Source of the DNA: Clostridia bacterium
GTDB lineage: Bacteria > Acidobacteriota > Terriglobia > Terriglobales > Acidobacteriaceae
NCBI GenBank assembly: GCA_035561135.1
Contig: DATMYA010000057.1
Coordinates: forward strand, 1 to 64,000
Reading direction: 5' to 3'
DNA length: 64,000 bases
Shown: piece by piece, positions 44,983 through 55,031 of the stretch
How the letters are laid out: each line of letters opens with the position of its first letter
Position numbering within the stretch: position 1 is the stretch's first letter
Translations under genes and position numbers: made by a program
The notes under the pieces: generated by a model
Database searches by the model: none
What the model saw: the letters and a program-made list of their open reading frames with translations, nothing else
What the model was told of the DNA's origin: nothing

Positions 44983-45210
44983 GGAAACCTCCTGGCGCGA
45001 GTGAAAGGTTGTGGATGGAGGCGGTGGCTGCGCGTGCTTACGTGCAGTCAACTGCAAGAGCGACAACAGTAGCACCATTGAGAGTTGTGGGTGCGGCGGT
45101 GAGTTCAATTATTGAGATCAGTTTTAGGTTGTCAGTTCCCGTTCAGTTGCCGGCGAGCGCTGATGTTCGCTGGCTCTGGTCCATCGGCAACTGGCAACTG
45201 AAATCTCGTG

Positions 45211-46464
45211 CTACTCGGACGTGAAGTAATCCACGGTGACGGGGTTTTCGAAGAGCGAGTAGTCGCGTGTAACTACCGTGATGCCGCTTTCCGTGACGAA
45301 ATACTTCTGGCGGTCCGCATCGGTGTCGTAGCCAATCACGCTTCCTTCAGGTATGTGGACATTGCGATCGATGATGGCGCGGCGGATACGGCTGTGACGT
45401 CCAATATTGACGTGCGAGAAGACGATCGACGAGTCCACTTCGGCGTACGAGTTCACGCGCACGTCGGGCGAAACGACGCTGTTGCGCACGACAGCGCCGG
45501 AGATGATGGAACCCATGGAGATGATCGAATCGATGGCCGTGCCGGTACGGCCCGCCTCTGCGAACACAAACTTGGCGGGCGGGTACTGGCGCTGATGAGT
45601 GCGGATAGGCCACTCGTGGTCGTACAGGTTGAAGACCGGCGATACCGAGGCGATGTCCATGTTGGCTTCGTAGTAAGCCTCGAGCGTGCCAACGTCGCGC
45701 CAGTAAAGCGCTTCCTTCTTGTTCTCGTCGACGAAATTGAAGGAGTAAACCTTGTAGTTGTCCACCATCTTGGGAAGAATGTTGTGGCCGAAATCGTGAC
45801 GCGACTCGGGGTCTTCGGCATCTTTGAGCAGCACCGGAATGAGCACGTCCGTATTAAAGATGTATATGCCCATGGAGGCAGAGACCATCTTCTGGTTGTA
45901 GGGTGAACGCGTCTGCGTCGTCCGCGGTTTCTCTTCAAACCCAACCACGCGACCGCCGCTATCGACTTCCACGACGCCGAACTGCGCGGTTTCGCCGGGG
46001 TCAATCAGGATGGTCGCAAGGGTTACGTCTGCTCCTGAATCGCGATGCTGACGCATCATGCGGTCATAATTCATCTTGTAAATATGGTCGCCAGAGAGGA
46101 TAAGGACGTACTTCGGTTCTTCGCTCCCAATGGAGTAGATGTTCTGGTAAACGGCGTCGGCGGTGCCCATGTACCAGTTTTCACTGACACGCTTCATGGG
46201 TGGAAGGATCTCTACGAAGTCGCCGAGTTCGCGCCCCATGATGCTGGTCCATCCTTCGCGGATGTGACGATTCAGCGAAAGCGCTTTGTATTGCGTGAGA
46301 ATGTATACGCGGCGCAAGCCTGAGTTGATGCAGTTAGAGAGCGTGATATCGATGATGCGATAAATTCCGCCGAACGTGACTGCCGGTTTTGCGCGGTCGC
46401 GAGTGAGCGGATAGAGACGCTCGCCTGCGCCTCCGGCCAGCAAGACTCCGAGGGTATCTTTCAT
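45211..46464 (-). CDS. glgC: Glucose-1-phosphate adenylyltransferase
   Basis: A 417-residue ADP-glucose pyrophosphorylase that makes ADP-glucose for glycogen synthesis. Motifs are LLAGGAGERLYPLTRDRAKP, FGGIYRIIDITLSNCINSGL, LILSGDHIYKMNY and FEEKP in the nucleotidyltransferase domain. The C-terminal left-handed beta-helix contains SIISMGSIISGAVVRNSVVS and VIGYDTDADRQKYFV. Allosteric residues cannot be evaluated by eye. Confidence 0.95.
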   Translation of the reverse strand: MKDTLGVLLAGGAGERLYPLTRDRAKPAVTFGGIYRIIDITLSNCINSGLRRVYILTQYKALSLNRHIREGWTSIMGRELGDFVEILPPMKRVSENWYMGTADAVYQNIYSIGSEEPKYVLILSGDHIYKMNYDRMMRQHRDSGADVTLATILIDPGETAQFGVVEVDSGGRVVGFEEKPRTTQTRSPYNQKMVSASMGIYIFNTDVLIPVLLKDAEDPESRHDFGHNILPKMVDNYKVYSFNFVDENKKEALYWRDVGTLEAYYEANMDIASVSPVFNLYDHEWPIRTHQRQYPPAKFVFAEAGRTGTAIDSIISMGSIISGAVVRNSVVSPDVRVNSYAEVDSSIVFSHVNIGRHSRIRRAIIDRNVHIPEGSVIGYDTDADRQKYFVTESGITVVTRDYSLFENPVTVDYFTSE

Positions 46465-46661
46465 CTCTCTGCCTGGCTAAATCTGAATTTGTTTGTCTTC
46501 GCTTAGAACCTGGGCCGCGCTGAAACGATGAACAACAAAGCGTCGGGAAAGCGGACTTCACACCCTGCGCCTGGGCCATCCGTCGAAGCCGAGCGCAATG
46601 GAGTAAAAATGTTAGCACAAGGTAAGCCTGGTGCCGCTGGCGGCGGGGCTCCCCTTGCGGT

Positions 46662-46961
46662 CTAAGCGGCTTTGTCCGAGGAGTCAATGCTGATGCGCAA
46701 TGATTTCAGGAACTTGACATCCTGCGCGCTCATCTTCAAGTCAGGGTCGCTGCGGCGTGAGTTAACGAGGGCGGGGCGATCAATGGTCTCGTCTTCCTCG
46801 TCGTGCTTATTGAAGCCGATGGTGGCCTCCAGCACTAGAAAAACGTCGTACCCGCCGGCCTTGATCCTGGCGATCACTTCCGCGATCTGCTCCGAGTCGG
46901 AGAGAGACTCGTTGATTGCCTCTCCGAGTTCCTTCATGAGTCTTTGCAGTTGCTGGTCCAC
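46662..46961 (-). CDS. Small conserved-looking hypothetical protein
   Basis: The frame is open to 47150. GTG 46961, preceded by cagggga, gives a compact 99-residue product beginning MDQQLQRLMKELGEAINESL and containing IAEVIARIKAGGYDVFLVLE, then ATIGFNK. ATG 47003 is an alternative start. It is soluble, helical and acidic. The family is not recognised. Confidence 0.6.
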   Translation of the reverse strand: MDQQLQRLMKELGEAINESLSDSEQIAEVIARIKAGGYDVFLVLEATIGFNKHDEEDETIDRPALVNSRRSDPDLKMSAQDVKFLKSLRISIDSSDKAA

Positions 46962-47206
46962 GCTATGAGTCCCCTGTCTGTACCTGCGCAGCTTAACCCG
47001 CATCGTCAAGCGTGCGAGATGCAGCACAACGTATCCGAATGATTCGCCCCGGCCTGCATTCACAAAGACGAACCTCCACATTGGATGCCAGTGAGGCGCG
47101 GGAAAGTTTTTCCGCGCGGTGGAATTACCGTATTGCGCTGGCACGCACAAATTTTGCCCGGCAGCTAAGAGGAGGCATCGATGATGCAGGCTGATAAAAT
47201 GGGATT

Positions 47207-47569
47207 GTGGAAGAGATCAGTCCAGCAAGAAGACAGGTTACGGGCGTTGAAAGAGCCGGTTCCAGCCTCGGCATGGCAGTAAAGGCGCTGTCGGGTACGA
47301 ACCGGGGAAGACTGACGAAGGGCTTGGCGGCGGGCGCGACGGCGTTTGCGCAATCAGTAGCCAAGACTATGCACCTGCTTTTGCTGGAGGTGACAGGATT
47401 CATTTTCCTCTGCTTCTCCGTGATTGGCAGCTTCGCGCTAGTACGTGAATACCAGGCTTACACGGCAGGGAAAGTCGGGTACGGAAGGACTTTGACCGCG
47501 CTCTGCTTTTCGGCAATGTTCGCCTACTTCGGGGTGAGTTCTTTCTGGCGCGCACGCCGTCGCCATTAG
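47207..47569 (+). CDS. Small membrane protein, unknown function
   Basis: A 120-residue product from GTG 47207 (ATG 47273 is an alternative). A basic N-terminal part leads to two hydrophobic helices ([20 protein letters not shown] and [20 protein letters not shown]) and an RARRRH tail. It lies 77 bp upstream of the mutase gene on the same strand. No function is proposed. Confidence 0.55.
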   Translation: MEEISPARRQVTGVERAGSSLGMAVKALSGTNRGRLTKGLAAGATAFAQSVAKTMHLLLLEVTGFIFLCFSVIGSFALVREYQAYTAGKVGYGRTLTALCFSAMFAYFGVSSFWRARRRH

Positions 47570-47646
47570 TCACCGCCGTTAATCCAGGGAGCCTTGCTTC
47601 CTGCCCATTGGGTTCCATCCGGCGAATCCATCCAAGGGGACTCATC

Positions 47647-49269
47647 GTGGTCGATAAGGTAAAACAAGAAGTCAGCACCCAACTGGCGGACGTGCAAGAA
47701 ACTCCCTCTCACATCTCAATCAATCCTCTGTATACGCCGGCAGACCTGGAGGGCTGGGAATACGACCAGCAAGTTGGTTATCCGGGGCAGTATCCATACA
47801 CGCGCGGCGTGCAGGCGACGATGTATCGCGGCCGGCTGTGGACGATGCGGCAATACGCCGGGATGGGCGACGCCGGCGAGTCGAACAAGAGATACCGTTA
47901 TCTGCTTTCGCACGGAACGACGGGACTGTCGGTGGCTTTCGATCTGCCGACGCAGATAGGCATGGATTCCGATTCGCCTATGGCAATGGGCGAAGTGGGC
48001 AAGGTCGGCGTGGCGATCGACTCCGTCGAAGACATGGAGCGGCTCTTTAGCGGAATCGACCTGGAAAAGATCTCGACGTCGATGACGATCAACGCGACGG
48101 CCTCGATCCTGCTGGCGCTTTACGTCGTGGTGGCGAAGCGGCACAAGATGGACGTGTCGAAGCTTTCCGGGACGGTGCAGAACGATATTCTGAAGGAGTA
48201 CATCGCACGCGGAACGTATATCTATCCGCCTGTACACGCGATGCGCATCGTGACGGATATCTTCGCGTTCGCGAAGAAGAACGTGCCAGAGTGGAACACG
48301 ATTTCGATCTCCGGCTATCACATGCGTGAAGCGGGAAGCACGGCGGTGCAGGAGGTGGCGTTCACACTCGCAAACGGCATCACCTATGTAGATGCGGCGA
48401 TACGGGCAGGGCTTCCGGTGGACGAGTTCGCGCCGCGGCTGTCGTTCTTTTTTGCATGCCATAACAACTTCCTGGAGGAAGTGGCGAAGTTCCGTGCGGC
48501 ACGGCGGATGTGGGCGCGGATTATGCGTGAGCGTTTTTCAGCGAAGAACGCGCGTTCAATGATGCTGCGCTTCCATACGCAGACGGCTGGTTCGACACTG
48601 ACAGCGCAGCAACCGGAGAACAACGTCGTACGCACAGCATTACAGGCAATGGCCGCCGTCCTTGGCGGAACGCAGTCTTTGCACACGAACTCGTTTGACG
48701 AAGCGCTGGCGTTGCCGACGGAGCACGCGGCGCGAACTGCATTAAGGACGCAACAGGTGATCGCGTACGAGTCAGGCGTGGCGCAAACAATCGATCCGCT
48801 GGCGGGCTCGTATTATCTGGAGTCGCTGACGAACGAGATCGAGAAGCGCGCGACGGCGTACGTCGAGAAGATCGACGCAATGGGCGGTATGTTGAAAGCC
48901 ATCGAGCGCGGTTACGTGCAGCAGGAAATACAGAACGCGGCGTATGAGGCGCAACTGGCGATCGATCGGCTGGAGCAGATTGTCGTGGGCGTGAATGCGT
49001 TCCAGGTGGAGCATGAAAGAGGTGTGCCGCTGCAAAGTATCGACCAGGATCTGGAACGGAAGCAGGTGGAACGGCTACGTTCGTTCCGTGAGCGTCGCGA
49101 TAGGGCGGCATGGTACTCGGCGCTGGAAGCGGTGACGGACTCTGCGAGGCATGGAGACAACCTGATGCCCTCGATCATTCATGCTGTGGAGAACAACGCG
49201 ACCGTCGGCGAGATCTCCGACGCCATGCGGAAGGTGTTCGGGGAGTACAAGGAAGTCATGGTGATTTGA
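47647..49269 (+). CDS. Methylmalonyl-CoA mutase-type large subunit, catalytic half
   Basis: GTG 47647, behind aagggg, is taken as the start. The ~540-residue product is the TIM-barrel part of an AdoCbl-dependent acyl-CoA mutase ([65 protein letters not shown] [20 protein letters not shown]). It isomerises methylmalonyl-CoA to succinyl-CoA or a related pair. The B12-binding domain is missing from the C terminus, so it must be encoded by a separate gene outside this window. Isobutyryl- or ethylmalonyl-CoA mutase are alternatives. Confidence 0.9.
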   Translation: MVDKVKQEVSTQLADVQETPSHISINPLYTPADLEGWEYDQQVGYPGQYPYTRGVQATMYRGRLWTMRQYAGMGDAGESNKRYRYLLSHGTTGLSVAFDLPTQIGMDSDSPMAMGEVGKVGVAIDSVEDMERLFSGIDLEKISTSMTINATASILLALYVVVAKRHKMDVSKLSGTVQNDILKEYIARGTYIYPPVHAMRIVTDIFAFAKKNVPEWNTISISGYHMREAGSTAVQEVAFTLANGITYVDAAIRAGLPVDEFAPRLSFFFACHNNFLEEVAKFRAARRMWARIMRERFSAKNARSMMLRFHTQTAGSTLTAQQPENNVVRTALQAMAAVLGGTQSLHTNSFDEALALPTEHAARTALRTQQVIAYESGVAQTIDPLAGSYYLESLTNEIEKRATAYVEKIDAMGGMLKAIERGYVQQEIQNAAYEAQLAIDRLEQIVVGVNAFQVEHERGVPLQSIDQDLERKQVERLRSFRERRDRAAWYSALEAVTDSARHGDNLMPSIIHAVENNATVGEISDAMRKVFGEYKEVMVI

Positions 49270-49306
49270 AGTGCGGCGGCAATACAAACATATTTAGTAG
49301 CTGCGA

Positions 49307-49327
49307 GGGCGCGCTGTGGGCGCGCCC
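49307..49327. terminator. Hairpin between convergent genes
   Basis: The stem gggcgcgc (49307-49314) pairs with gcgcgccc (49320-49327) around a 5-nt loop. It sits between the mutase gene and the convergent hypothetical gene and may terminate both. Confidence 0.6.
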
Positions 49328-49342
49328 TAAATTGTGCGATTC

Positions 49343-49873
49343 CTACTTAGTCAGTTTGTGCCACCAGGATGGCTTGGCTGAGGCTGGCCTTGGCTCATCT
49401 TCGAAAACTGGCTCGTCGCTGAGTCCGAGAAACCCTCCGGCTTCGTAGCGTATCGGCTCGGCGGCAAAAGAGCGAGCAGCATCGCGTAGAGCCGTCTCGG
49501 CAGCAGGCGGTACCTCGTCAACTGCGGACTGTACGGGTGCAGCGGAAGGTTCGGCGTATTCAGCTTCGGGGATGGGCTCCGCCGCTGGCTGCGCAGGTTC
49601 GACGAATCGCTGTTGTTGTTCGAGAGGTTTTGGATTCGTGGTCGTGTCAGCTTGTGTGTGGGCGAGTTGCACGGAGACCTGGGACACCGGCTGCAAAGTA
49701 ACGAGAAGTGTGTTCTCCAGGCCGCGGCCAGGGAGCACAAGTACGCAGGGCATCTTTGCCGCCAACGCGCGCTGGACGGGAGTGCCGATTTCCAGCGTGA
49801 GTGGGACTTCTCTGCCGAGGCCGTCGCGAAGCTTCTCGGCCGTTTGGCGGTCGAAGGCGATCCAGCGAGTCAT
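49343..49873 (-). CDS. Hypothetical protein with Pro/Glu/Ala-rich tail
   Basis: The frame is open to 50032. ATG 49873, with gga­g 10 bp upstream, gives a ~176-residue protein beginning MTRWIAFDRQTAEKLRDGLG. The first 75 residues look folded (VPLTLEIGTPVQRALAAKMP, GRGLENTLLVTL). The remainder is low-complexity (Glu, Pro, Ala, Gln) and it ends with SWWHKLTK. The composition suggests a regulatory or envelope-interacting linker. No family is recognised. Confidence 0.6.
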   Translation of the reverse strand: MTRWIAFDRQTAEKLRDGLGREVPLTLEIGTPVQRALAAKMPCVLVLPGRGLENTLLVTLQPVSQVSVQLAHTQADTTTNPKPLEQQQRFVEPAQPAAEPIPEAEYAEPSAAPVQSAVDEVPPAAETALRDAARSFAAEPIRYEAGGFLGLSDEPVFEDEPRPASAKPSWWHKLTK

Positions 49874-50225
49874 CAAAGACATGCTCCAGAGCTTGTAAAT
49901 GCCTGGACGCCCACTGAGGGGGAGTCGGCTGGGGGAGCACAAGTGCCCAACTGCGAGCGTCCATCTTCGACATCTGCAAGTAAGATGCCGTCGCAGCGAC
50001 CGGGGCTGGTCCGCCGTATCGCCCCGCACCATTTCAGCGACTTACGATGATTTCCTGAGCAGGATTGCGCTAACTTCAAATCGGTGCTGGGCGGGATATT
50101 CTTACGCATATAGAGAAAATGTGTGGGCCTAGAACGGGCGAATTGAATTTCACTTGAGCAGCATGGAACTGGGGCTAGAATTCTATATCAGCATATTTTC
50201 GGCTAGCCGAATGCGGGAGTGGAAG
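49874..50225. other. Divergent spacer, nothing recognised
   Basis: About 350 bp between the minus-strand hypothetical gene and the monooxygenase-like gene. Overlapping short frames on both strands give no convincing protein, and no hairpin or operator stands out. Confidence 0.4.
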
Positions 50226-50522
50226 ATGGTAAACGTTCTGGTCCGTCATACGGTGGTGGATTTTCCCAAGTGGAAGGCGGTCTTCGATGACCATCTTGCA
50301 GAGCGCAAGGCAGCGGGCGAGTTGAACTGCCGCATCTTCCACAACCATGAAAACGATACCGACCTTACTCTCTTGATGGAGTGGGAGACGCTTGATAAAG
50401 CGAAAAGATACATGGCGTCTGACCTACTAAAGAACGGTATGAAACTAGCGGGAGTGACCGGAACCCCGGAAATCATTTACCTGGAAGAGATCCGCGCCCT
50501 ACGCCGCACGGCTGCCGATTAA
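50226..50522 (+). CDS. Antibiotic biosynthesis monooxygenase (ABM)-like dimeric alpha-beta barrel protein
   Basis: ATG 50226 (MVNVLVRHTVVDFPKWKAVF) follows a purine-rich site. The 98-residue product has the ferredoxin-like alternation typical of ABM/dimeric alpha-beta barrel proteins: strand NVLVRHTV, helix DDHLAERKAAG, strand CRIFHNHENDTDLTLLMEWE, helix KAKRYMASDLLK, strand PEIIYLEEI. Members degrade small aromatics or heme or are uncharacterised; a precise role cannot be given. Confidence 0.7.
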   Translation: MVNVLVRHTVVDFPKWKAVFDDHLAERKAAGELNCRIFHNHENDTDLTLLMEWETLDKAKRYMASDLLKNGMKLAGVTGTPEIIYLEEIRALRRTAAD

Positions 50523-50662
50523 CACTCCGCGCTGGCGGCTACGCTCGTGAATGTTTCACGCAAGTAAAAACGAATTTGTGTTGATACGGGTCACAGGCCA
50601 ATGCGCTGAGTGACCCGGTTCGTTTGCGCGTTCGCGCATCTCAAATGGGTGGAGAAGCACGG

Positions 50663-51142
50663 ATGAAGAGAATTGTCTCGGTGCTGAGATTGGGATTTCT
50701 GTTATCGATAGTCGCTGCATTGACATTGCCAATCCTGGCTCAGGATAAGCAGGCTCAGCTGCAAGCTGCGATTGGACTCTGGCAGGTGATCGACGATAAG
50801 ACCGGTAAACCGAACGGGCAGGTGGAAACGTATCTCGATAAGGGAAAGCTGTATGGGAAGATAACGGCGCTGCGGCCCAGTCGTACTCAGGATGCAAAGT
50901 GCGATAAGTGCACGGGGGAACTGAAGGACAAGCCGATTCTCGGATTAGTATTCCTTTCCGGTTTCTCGCCAGACAACGATGGGTGGAGCGGTGGCACGGT
51001 CGTCGATCCGGAAAACGGTAAAACGTACCGCGGCAAAATCAAAGCTATCGGCGCGGACAAACTGCAACTGCGCGGATACGTTGGAATCCCGTTACTTGGG
51101 CGCACCGAAACGTGGGTAAGGTTGACTCCACCATCTCATTGA
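50663..51142 (+). CDS. Exported DUF2147 family protein
   Basis: ATG 50663, after ggagaagcacgg, begins a signal peptide (MKRIVSVLRLGFLLSIVAAL ... PILAQ). The 159-residue product contains IGLWQVIDDKTGKPNGQVET, YLDKGKLYGKITALRP, CDKCTGELKDKPILGLVFLS and DPENGKTYRGKIKAIGADKL, the pattern of DUF2147 beta-barrel domains. It is predicted periplasmic. The biochemical function of DUF2147 is not known. Confidence 0.85.
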   Translation: MKRIVSVLRLGFLLSIVAALTLPILAQDKQAQLQAAIGLWQVIDDKTGKPNGQVETYLDKGKLYGKITALRPSRTQDAKCDKCTGELKDKPILGLVFLSGFSPDNDGWSGGTVVDPENGKTYRGKIKAIGADKLQLRGYVGIPLLGRTETWVRLTPPSH

Positions 51143-51264
51143 GAGCACCGGCCGAATCTCATTCTGCCCTGCCGCTGGAAGTAGCAGCTGTTTTTCTGGT
51201 CCAAAATGAATTTGACCGCAAGGTTCGGATAGCATCTCTTGTGCCGGCGCAGTAAGTTAGGCAC

Positions 51265-52773
51265 ATGACGAACGGACAAAACAAACACAACCTAGAGGAA
51301 GCCATTCACTCCTTGGAGCCGCAGGACTGGGGTGAGTTCCACGATCTCGCAGTCCGAGCCCTGGAGGACATGCTGGAATGGCTAAAGACTTCCCGCTCGC
51401 ATCCCGTATGGCGGCCGATGCCGCAGGACGTTCGCCGTCGGCTCGACGAGCCTCTGCCCGCGCACGGGCAATCACCCGAAGCAGCTTACGAACAATTCAA
51501 TGAACTGGTGCGTCCGTATTGCAATGGAAATGCACACCCGCGCTTCTGGGGATGGGTGCAGGGAAGCGGCCTTCCGCTGGCAATGATTGCGGACATGCTT
51601 GCCGCAGGGATCAATCCGCACATGGCGGGATTCGATCAGGCGCCGCGCCTGGTTGAAGAGCAGGTGCTCAGGTGGCTCAGTTCGATGATGGGTTTCCCTG
51701 ATACGGCTTCCGGCCTGATGACAAGCGGAGCGAGCATGGCGAACACCGTTGCGCTCACCGTCGCGCGATCTGCAAAGGCCGACTGGGACGTGCGTCGCGA
51801 AGGAGTCCGTGCAGGCTCGTGGCAACTCACGGCATATTGCTCAGAGGAGACGCACTCCTGCATACAGAAAGCGATGGAGCTACTCGGCATCGGCAGCAAC
51901 GCGCTACGTCGGATTCCGACAGACGCTGAGTACCGCATCGACCTCGACAAGCTTGAAGCGGAACTGGACCGCGACGTCGCGAATGGCTTTGAGCCGTTCT
52001 GCATCATCGGCAATGCAGGAACGGTGAACACTGGCGCAATCGATAATCTGACGGCTCTCGCGCGCATCGCGAAGCAGCGAGGCATCTGGTTCCATGTTGA
52101 CGGCGCGTTCGGTGCCCTGGCGAGCATTTCACCCAAACTGCGTGAGCGAGTTACCGGATTGGAACTCGCGGATTCCGTCGCTTTCGATCTCCATAAGTGG
52201 ATGTATCTGCCATTTGAGTCCGGGTGCGTGCTGGTGAAGGACGCCGTCGCTCACGCGAGGACTTTCGCAGTTTCACCGGCTTACCTCGGTGGAGATGAGC
52301 GGGGAATTATCGCCGGCGGACTGCCATTTGCGGATCGCGGAATCGAACTGACTCGCGGCTTCAAGGCCCTGAAAGTGTGGATGTGTCTCAAGGCCTACGG
52401 CGTGGAGACGTTTGCGGCCTACATCGAGCGCAACGTGGAGCAGGCAAACTATGTTGGCCACCTCGTCAGAGAATCAGAAAATCTGCAACTGCTCACGCCG
52501 ATTTCGCTGAACATCGTTTGCTTCCGGTACGCGGCTGCTGCGCTGGATGCCGGCATTCTGGACAGCATCAATCGCGAGATCATGCTGCAACTTCAGGAGA
52601 CGGGTGTTGCGGTTGTTTCGAGCACGATGCTGGACGGCAAGCTGGCACTGCGATGTGCCATCGTGAACCACCGCAGCGAACAGTCCGACTTCGATGAACT
52701 CATCTCGGCGGTTCGAAGCATCGGCGATCGTGTCAGCGCCGCGCTGACTGCCGGAAAGGGAGGCTTTGCATGA
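51265..52773 (+). CDS. PLP-dependent group II amino acid decarboxylase-like protein
   Basis: A 502-residue fold-type I PLP enzyme of the aromatic amino acid/glutamate decarboxylase group. Motifs are NGNAHPRFWGWVQGSGLPLA, GLMTSGASMANTVALTVAR, the cofactor-binding HVDGAFGAL, and the PLP lysine in VAFDLHKWMYLPFE (about K311). The substrate cannot be deduced. The gene overlaps the following ada by 4 bp (ATGA), an unexpected translational coupling with an alkylation repair gene. Confidence 0.88.
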   Translation: MTNGQNKHNLEEAIHSLEPQDWGEFHDLAVRALEDMLEWLKTSRSHPVWRPMPQDVRRRLDEPLPAHGQSPEAAYEQFNELVRPYCNGNAHPRFWGWVQGSGLPLAMIADMLAAGINPHMAGFDQAPRLVEEQVLRWLSSMMGFPDTASGLMTSGASMANTVALTVARSAKADWDVRREGVRAGSWQLTAYCSEETHSCIQKAMELLGIGSNALRRIPTDAEYRIDLDKLEAELDRDVANGFEPFCIIGNAGTVNTGAIDNLTALARIAKQRGIWFHVDGAFGALASISPKLRERVTGLELADSVAFDLHKWMYLPFESGCVLVKDAVAHARTFAVSPAYLGGDERGIIAGGLPFADRGIELTRGFKALKVWMCLKAYGVETFAAYIERNVEQANYVGHLVRESENLQLLTPISLNIVCFRYAAAALDAGILDSINREIMLQLQETGVAVVSSTMLDGKLALRCAIVNHRSEQSDFDELISAVRSIGDRVSAALTAGKGGFA

Positions 52774-53849
52774 ACACCAGCAGGGCAAGAACGTCGCCGC
52801 CGCAATCGGACGAGCGTCGCTGGACGGCCGTGTTGAACAGAGCCCGGGAATTCGATGGCGCGTTCGTTTTCGGCGTAACGACGACAGGCATTTATTGTCG
52901 GCCTTCGTGTCCAGCTCGCCGGCCTAATCGCGCAAACACGCGCTTCTTCTCGAGTCCCGCTGAGGCCGAACGCGCTGGCCTGCGGGCGTGTCTGCGATGC
53001 CGTCCGAAGGACGCGGAACGAACCGTGGCAGTTGTCGAAAGTGTTTGCCGCTATCTGGAAGCGCATGTTGACGAGAAGGTCACGCTTGCGGCACTGGGGA
53101 GGTTCGCGGAGTTGAGTCCCTTCCATCTGCAACGGTTATTCTCGCAACAGGTCGGTGTGTCCCCGCGCGAGTACCAGGAAGCGTACCGCTTTACAAAATT
53201 CAAAAGCGGGCTTAAAGGAGGCTCCGTGACGAACGCGTTCATCGATGCCGGATTCAGTTCGTCCAGCAGGGTGTACGAAACCGCTCGCATGCGCCTGGGC
53301 ATGCCGCCGCGAAGATATGGCGCGGGCGCACCCGGTGAGCCGCTGCGCTTCAAAACCTTCAACAGCGCGGTGGGGGAAGTACTCGTGATCGCCAGCTCCG
53401 CCGGCGTATGTAGCGTTCAGTTCGTTGACGGCGAAATGCCGGAAGCAGCCGCGAGGCGCGAATACCCGAATGCGCAGTTCGTTCGGGATGACAAGGCGCT
53501 TGCGCACTGGGCGGACATGCTCAATCGCTTGATCGACGGCGAAAAGCCAAGCAAGTCGTTGCCGCTCGACATCCGGGGAACCGCATTCCAGCAGCGTGTA
53601 TGGCGTCAGCTACAGAAGATCCCACGCGGGGAAACTCGAAGCTACGCGGAAATCGCGGCAGCGATCGACCAGCCAAACGGTGCGCGAGCGGTTGCAAACG
53701 CCTGCGCGTCCAATCCCATAGCGGTCGTCATCCCATGTCATCGCGTGGTGCCAAAGGATGGAAAAGCGGGCGGCTATCGTTGGGGCAGAGACCGCAAGAA
53801 GCGATTGCTTGCTCTTGAGCAGGGCGGCGTTGCGACTGAGGAGGAGTAG
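52770..53849 (+). CDS. ada: Ada: methyl-DNA-responsive regulator and O6-alkylguanine transferase
   Basis: A 359-residue bifunctional protein. The N-terminal Ada zinc domain has GIYCRPSCPARRPN and RACLRCRPKD (C43, C47, C74, C77). C43 is the likely phosphotriester methyl acceptor. An AraC-type helix-turn-helix follows (KVTLAALGRFAELSPFHLQR, GVSPREYQEAYR). The C-terminal MGMT domain has AFQQRVWRQLQKIPRGETRS and the active site AVVIPCHRVV (C323). It repairs O6-methylguanine and activates its regulon when methylated. Confidence 0.95.
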   Translation: MNTSRARTSPPQSDERRWTAVLNRAREFDGAFVFGVTTTGIYCRPSCPARRPNRANTRFFSSPAEAERAGLRACLRCRPKDAERTVAVVESVCRYLEAHVDEKVTLAALGRFAELSPFHLQRLFSQQVGVSPREYQEAYRFTKFKSGLKGGSVTNAFIDAGFSSSSRVYETARMRLGMPPRRYGAGAPGEPLRFKTFNSAVGEVLVIASSAGVCSVQFVDGEMPEAAARREYPNAQFVRDDKALAHWADMLNRLIDGEKPSKSLPLDIRGTAFQQRVWRQLQKIPRGETRSYAEIAAAIDQPNGARAVANACASNPIAVVIPCHRVVPKDGKAGGYRWGRDRKKRLLALEQGGVATEEE

Positions 53850-53885
53850 GCCGCGACTTGCCGTTAGGGTGAGAACTGTAGCCGC

Positions 53886-54385
53886 TCAGCGTCGATGGCT
53901 TTCCAGCCAGGAGGAAGCCTGCTTCCTGGCTTCTGATATCTCGTTGCTCGCCATGCTCTGTTCCAAGATAGCCATCTGCTCTCCCGCCCGCCGGTCGCCT
54001 GCTTCCTTCGCCAATGCGAACCATGTGTAAGCCGAGACATCGTCTCGCGGGACGCCAACTCCGGACGAATACATATGGCACCCAGTTCGAAACGAATTTC
54101 AGCAACGTCCGACCGATTCAGCGTAGGAGTGATAGCCGTCAGCGTCTCCTGACTTTGTCGATTGCCTGCGGCATCAGCCAGCACTAGCCACGGATACGCA
54201 CCGACGGTATCGTTTCGAGCAACGAGCGTTACTCCGAGCTCGTGTTGGGCATTCGTCTCCCCGTGCTCGGCCGCTTGTCTCAGCCACTTCAAAGTTTCAT
54301 CGCTATCCTGCGGCACGCCGTCGCCGTCACGATAATGAACTGTCAGCACGTATTGTGCGCCTGCATCGAAGGAGGATGCATTCGT
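53886..54385 (-). pseudogene. Truncated, frameshifted Sel1-repeat protein
   Basis: From about 54385 downwards the frame reads GAQYVLTVHYRDGDGVPQDS, then DETLKWLRQAAEHGETNAQH and a second repeat ending RFELGAIC. Near 54070-54074 the coding sense passes to another frame, continuing YSSGVGVPRDDVSAYTWFAL, AKEAGDRRAGEQ to a stop at 53886. The text is consistent with a 2-bp (AT) duplication. An in-frame stop at 54386-54388 removes the N-terminal part. No homopolymer explains it, so this looks like a genuine remnant. Confidence 0.7.
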
Positions 54386-54464
54386 TTACCTGCGCAGAAA
54401 AGACGCGCTGGCCGGCGCCAAGGCAACCGGCACGATTACCCGCGATGAAGGAGGATCGGAGATT

Positions 54465-55014
54465 GTGACAGAGCAGAAACAAGGGCCGGAGGTTCGCGTC
54501 AGCGAAGGCTCGGCCTCAGATACACAAGGTTTCCTGAATTCCGTCACGTCGTTCTTCAATACCATTGCGCCGACCGGCATTATCATCCACCACTCCGGAG
54601 TGATACCGGCCGACAGAAAAACTTCCCGAAGATGAACAGGAGGTGAATAAATTTCACACGGAAAGAGGCTTCTCGATCGTCTGCTTCGGACATGTCTACC
54701 ACGTGGCTTACCACTACCTCATCCTTCCTGATGGAAAGGTCGAAACCGGCAGACCGGATAGGTGCGCCGGTGCCCACGCGCGCAGATACAACTCATATCT
54801 TGGAATCTCACTGATAGGCGATTTCAGCAGCAAGGATAATCCTCACGGAGAACGAGGGGCGCAGGCGCCAACGCCGCAGCAGATGCGAGCACTCGCAGTC
54901 GTCTGTCGCCGCCTTATGACATTGGATCATGTGATCCGGCACAGCGATGTTTCCAATACACAGTGTCCGGGCGATCGGTTTCCGTTCGACGCGTTTGTGC
55001 GTGGTCTGAAGTGA
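54465..55014 (+). pseudogene. N-acetylmuramoyl-L-alanine amidase-like gene with frameshift
   Basis: From GTG 54465 (gaaggagg 9 bp upstream) the frame reads ... FFNTIAPTGIIIHHSGVIPA and then shifts by one base in an A-run near 54613-54620. The rest is NKFHTERGFSIVCFGHVYHV, AYHYLILPDGKVETGRPDRC, AGAHARRYNSYLGISLIGDF and HSDVSNTQCPGDRFP. These are hallmarks of amidase_2/PGRP domains: zinc ligands in IIHHSG, AGAHA and the final CPG segment. Coding-like sequence upstream of 54465 suggests a truncated 5' end. A single-base homopolymer error would also explain the break. Confidence 0.7.
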
Positions 55015-55031
55015 GAACTCCGGCTCAGAAC

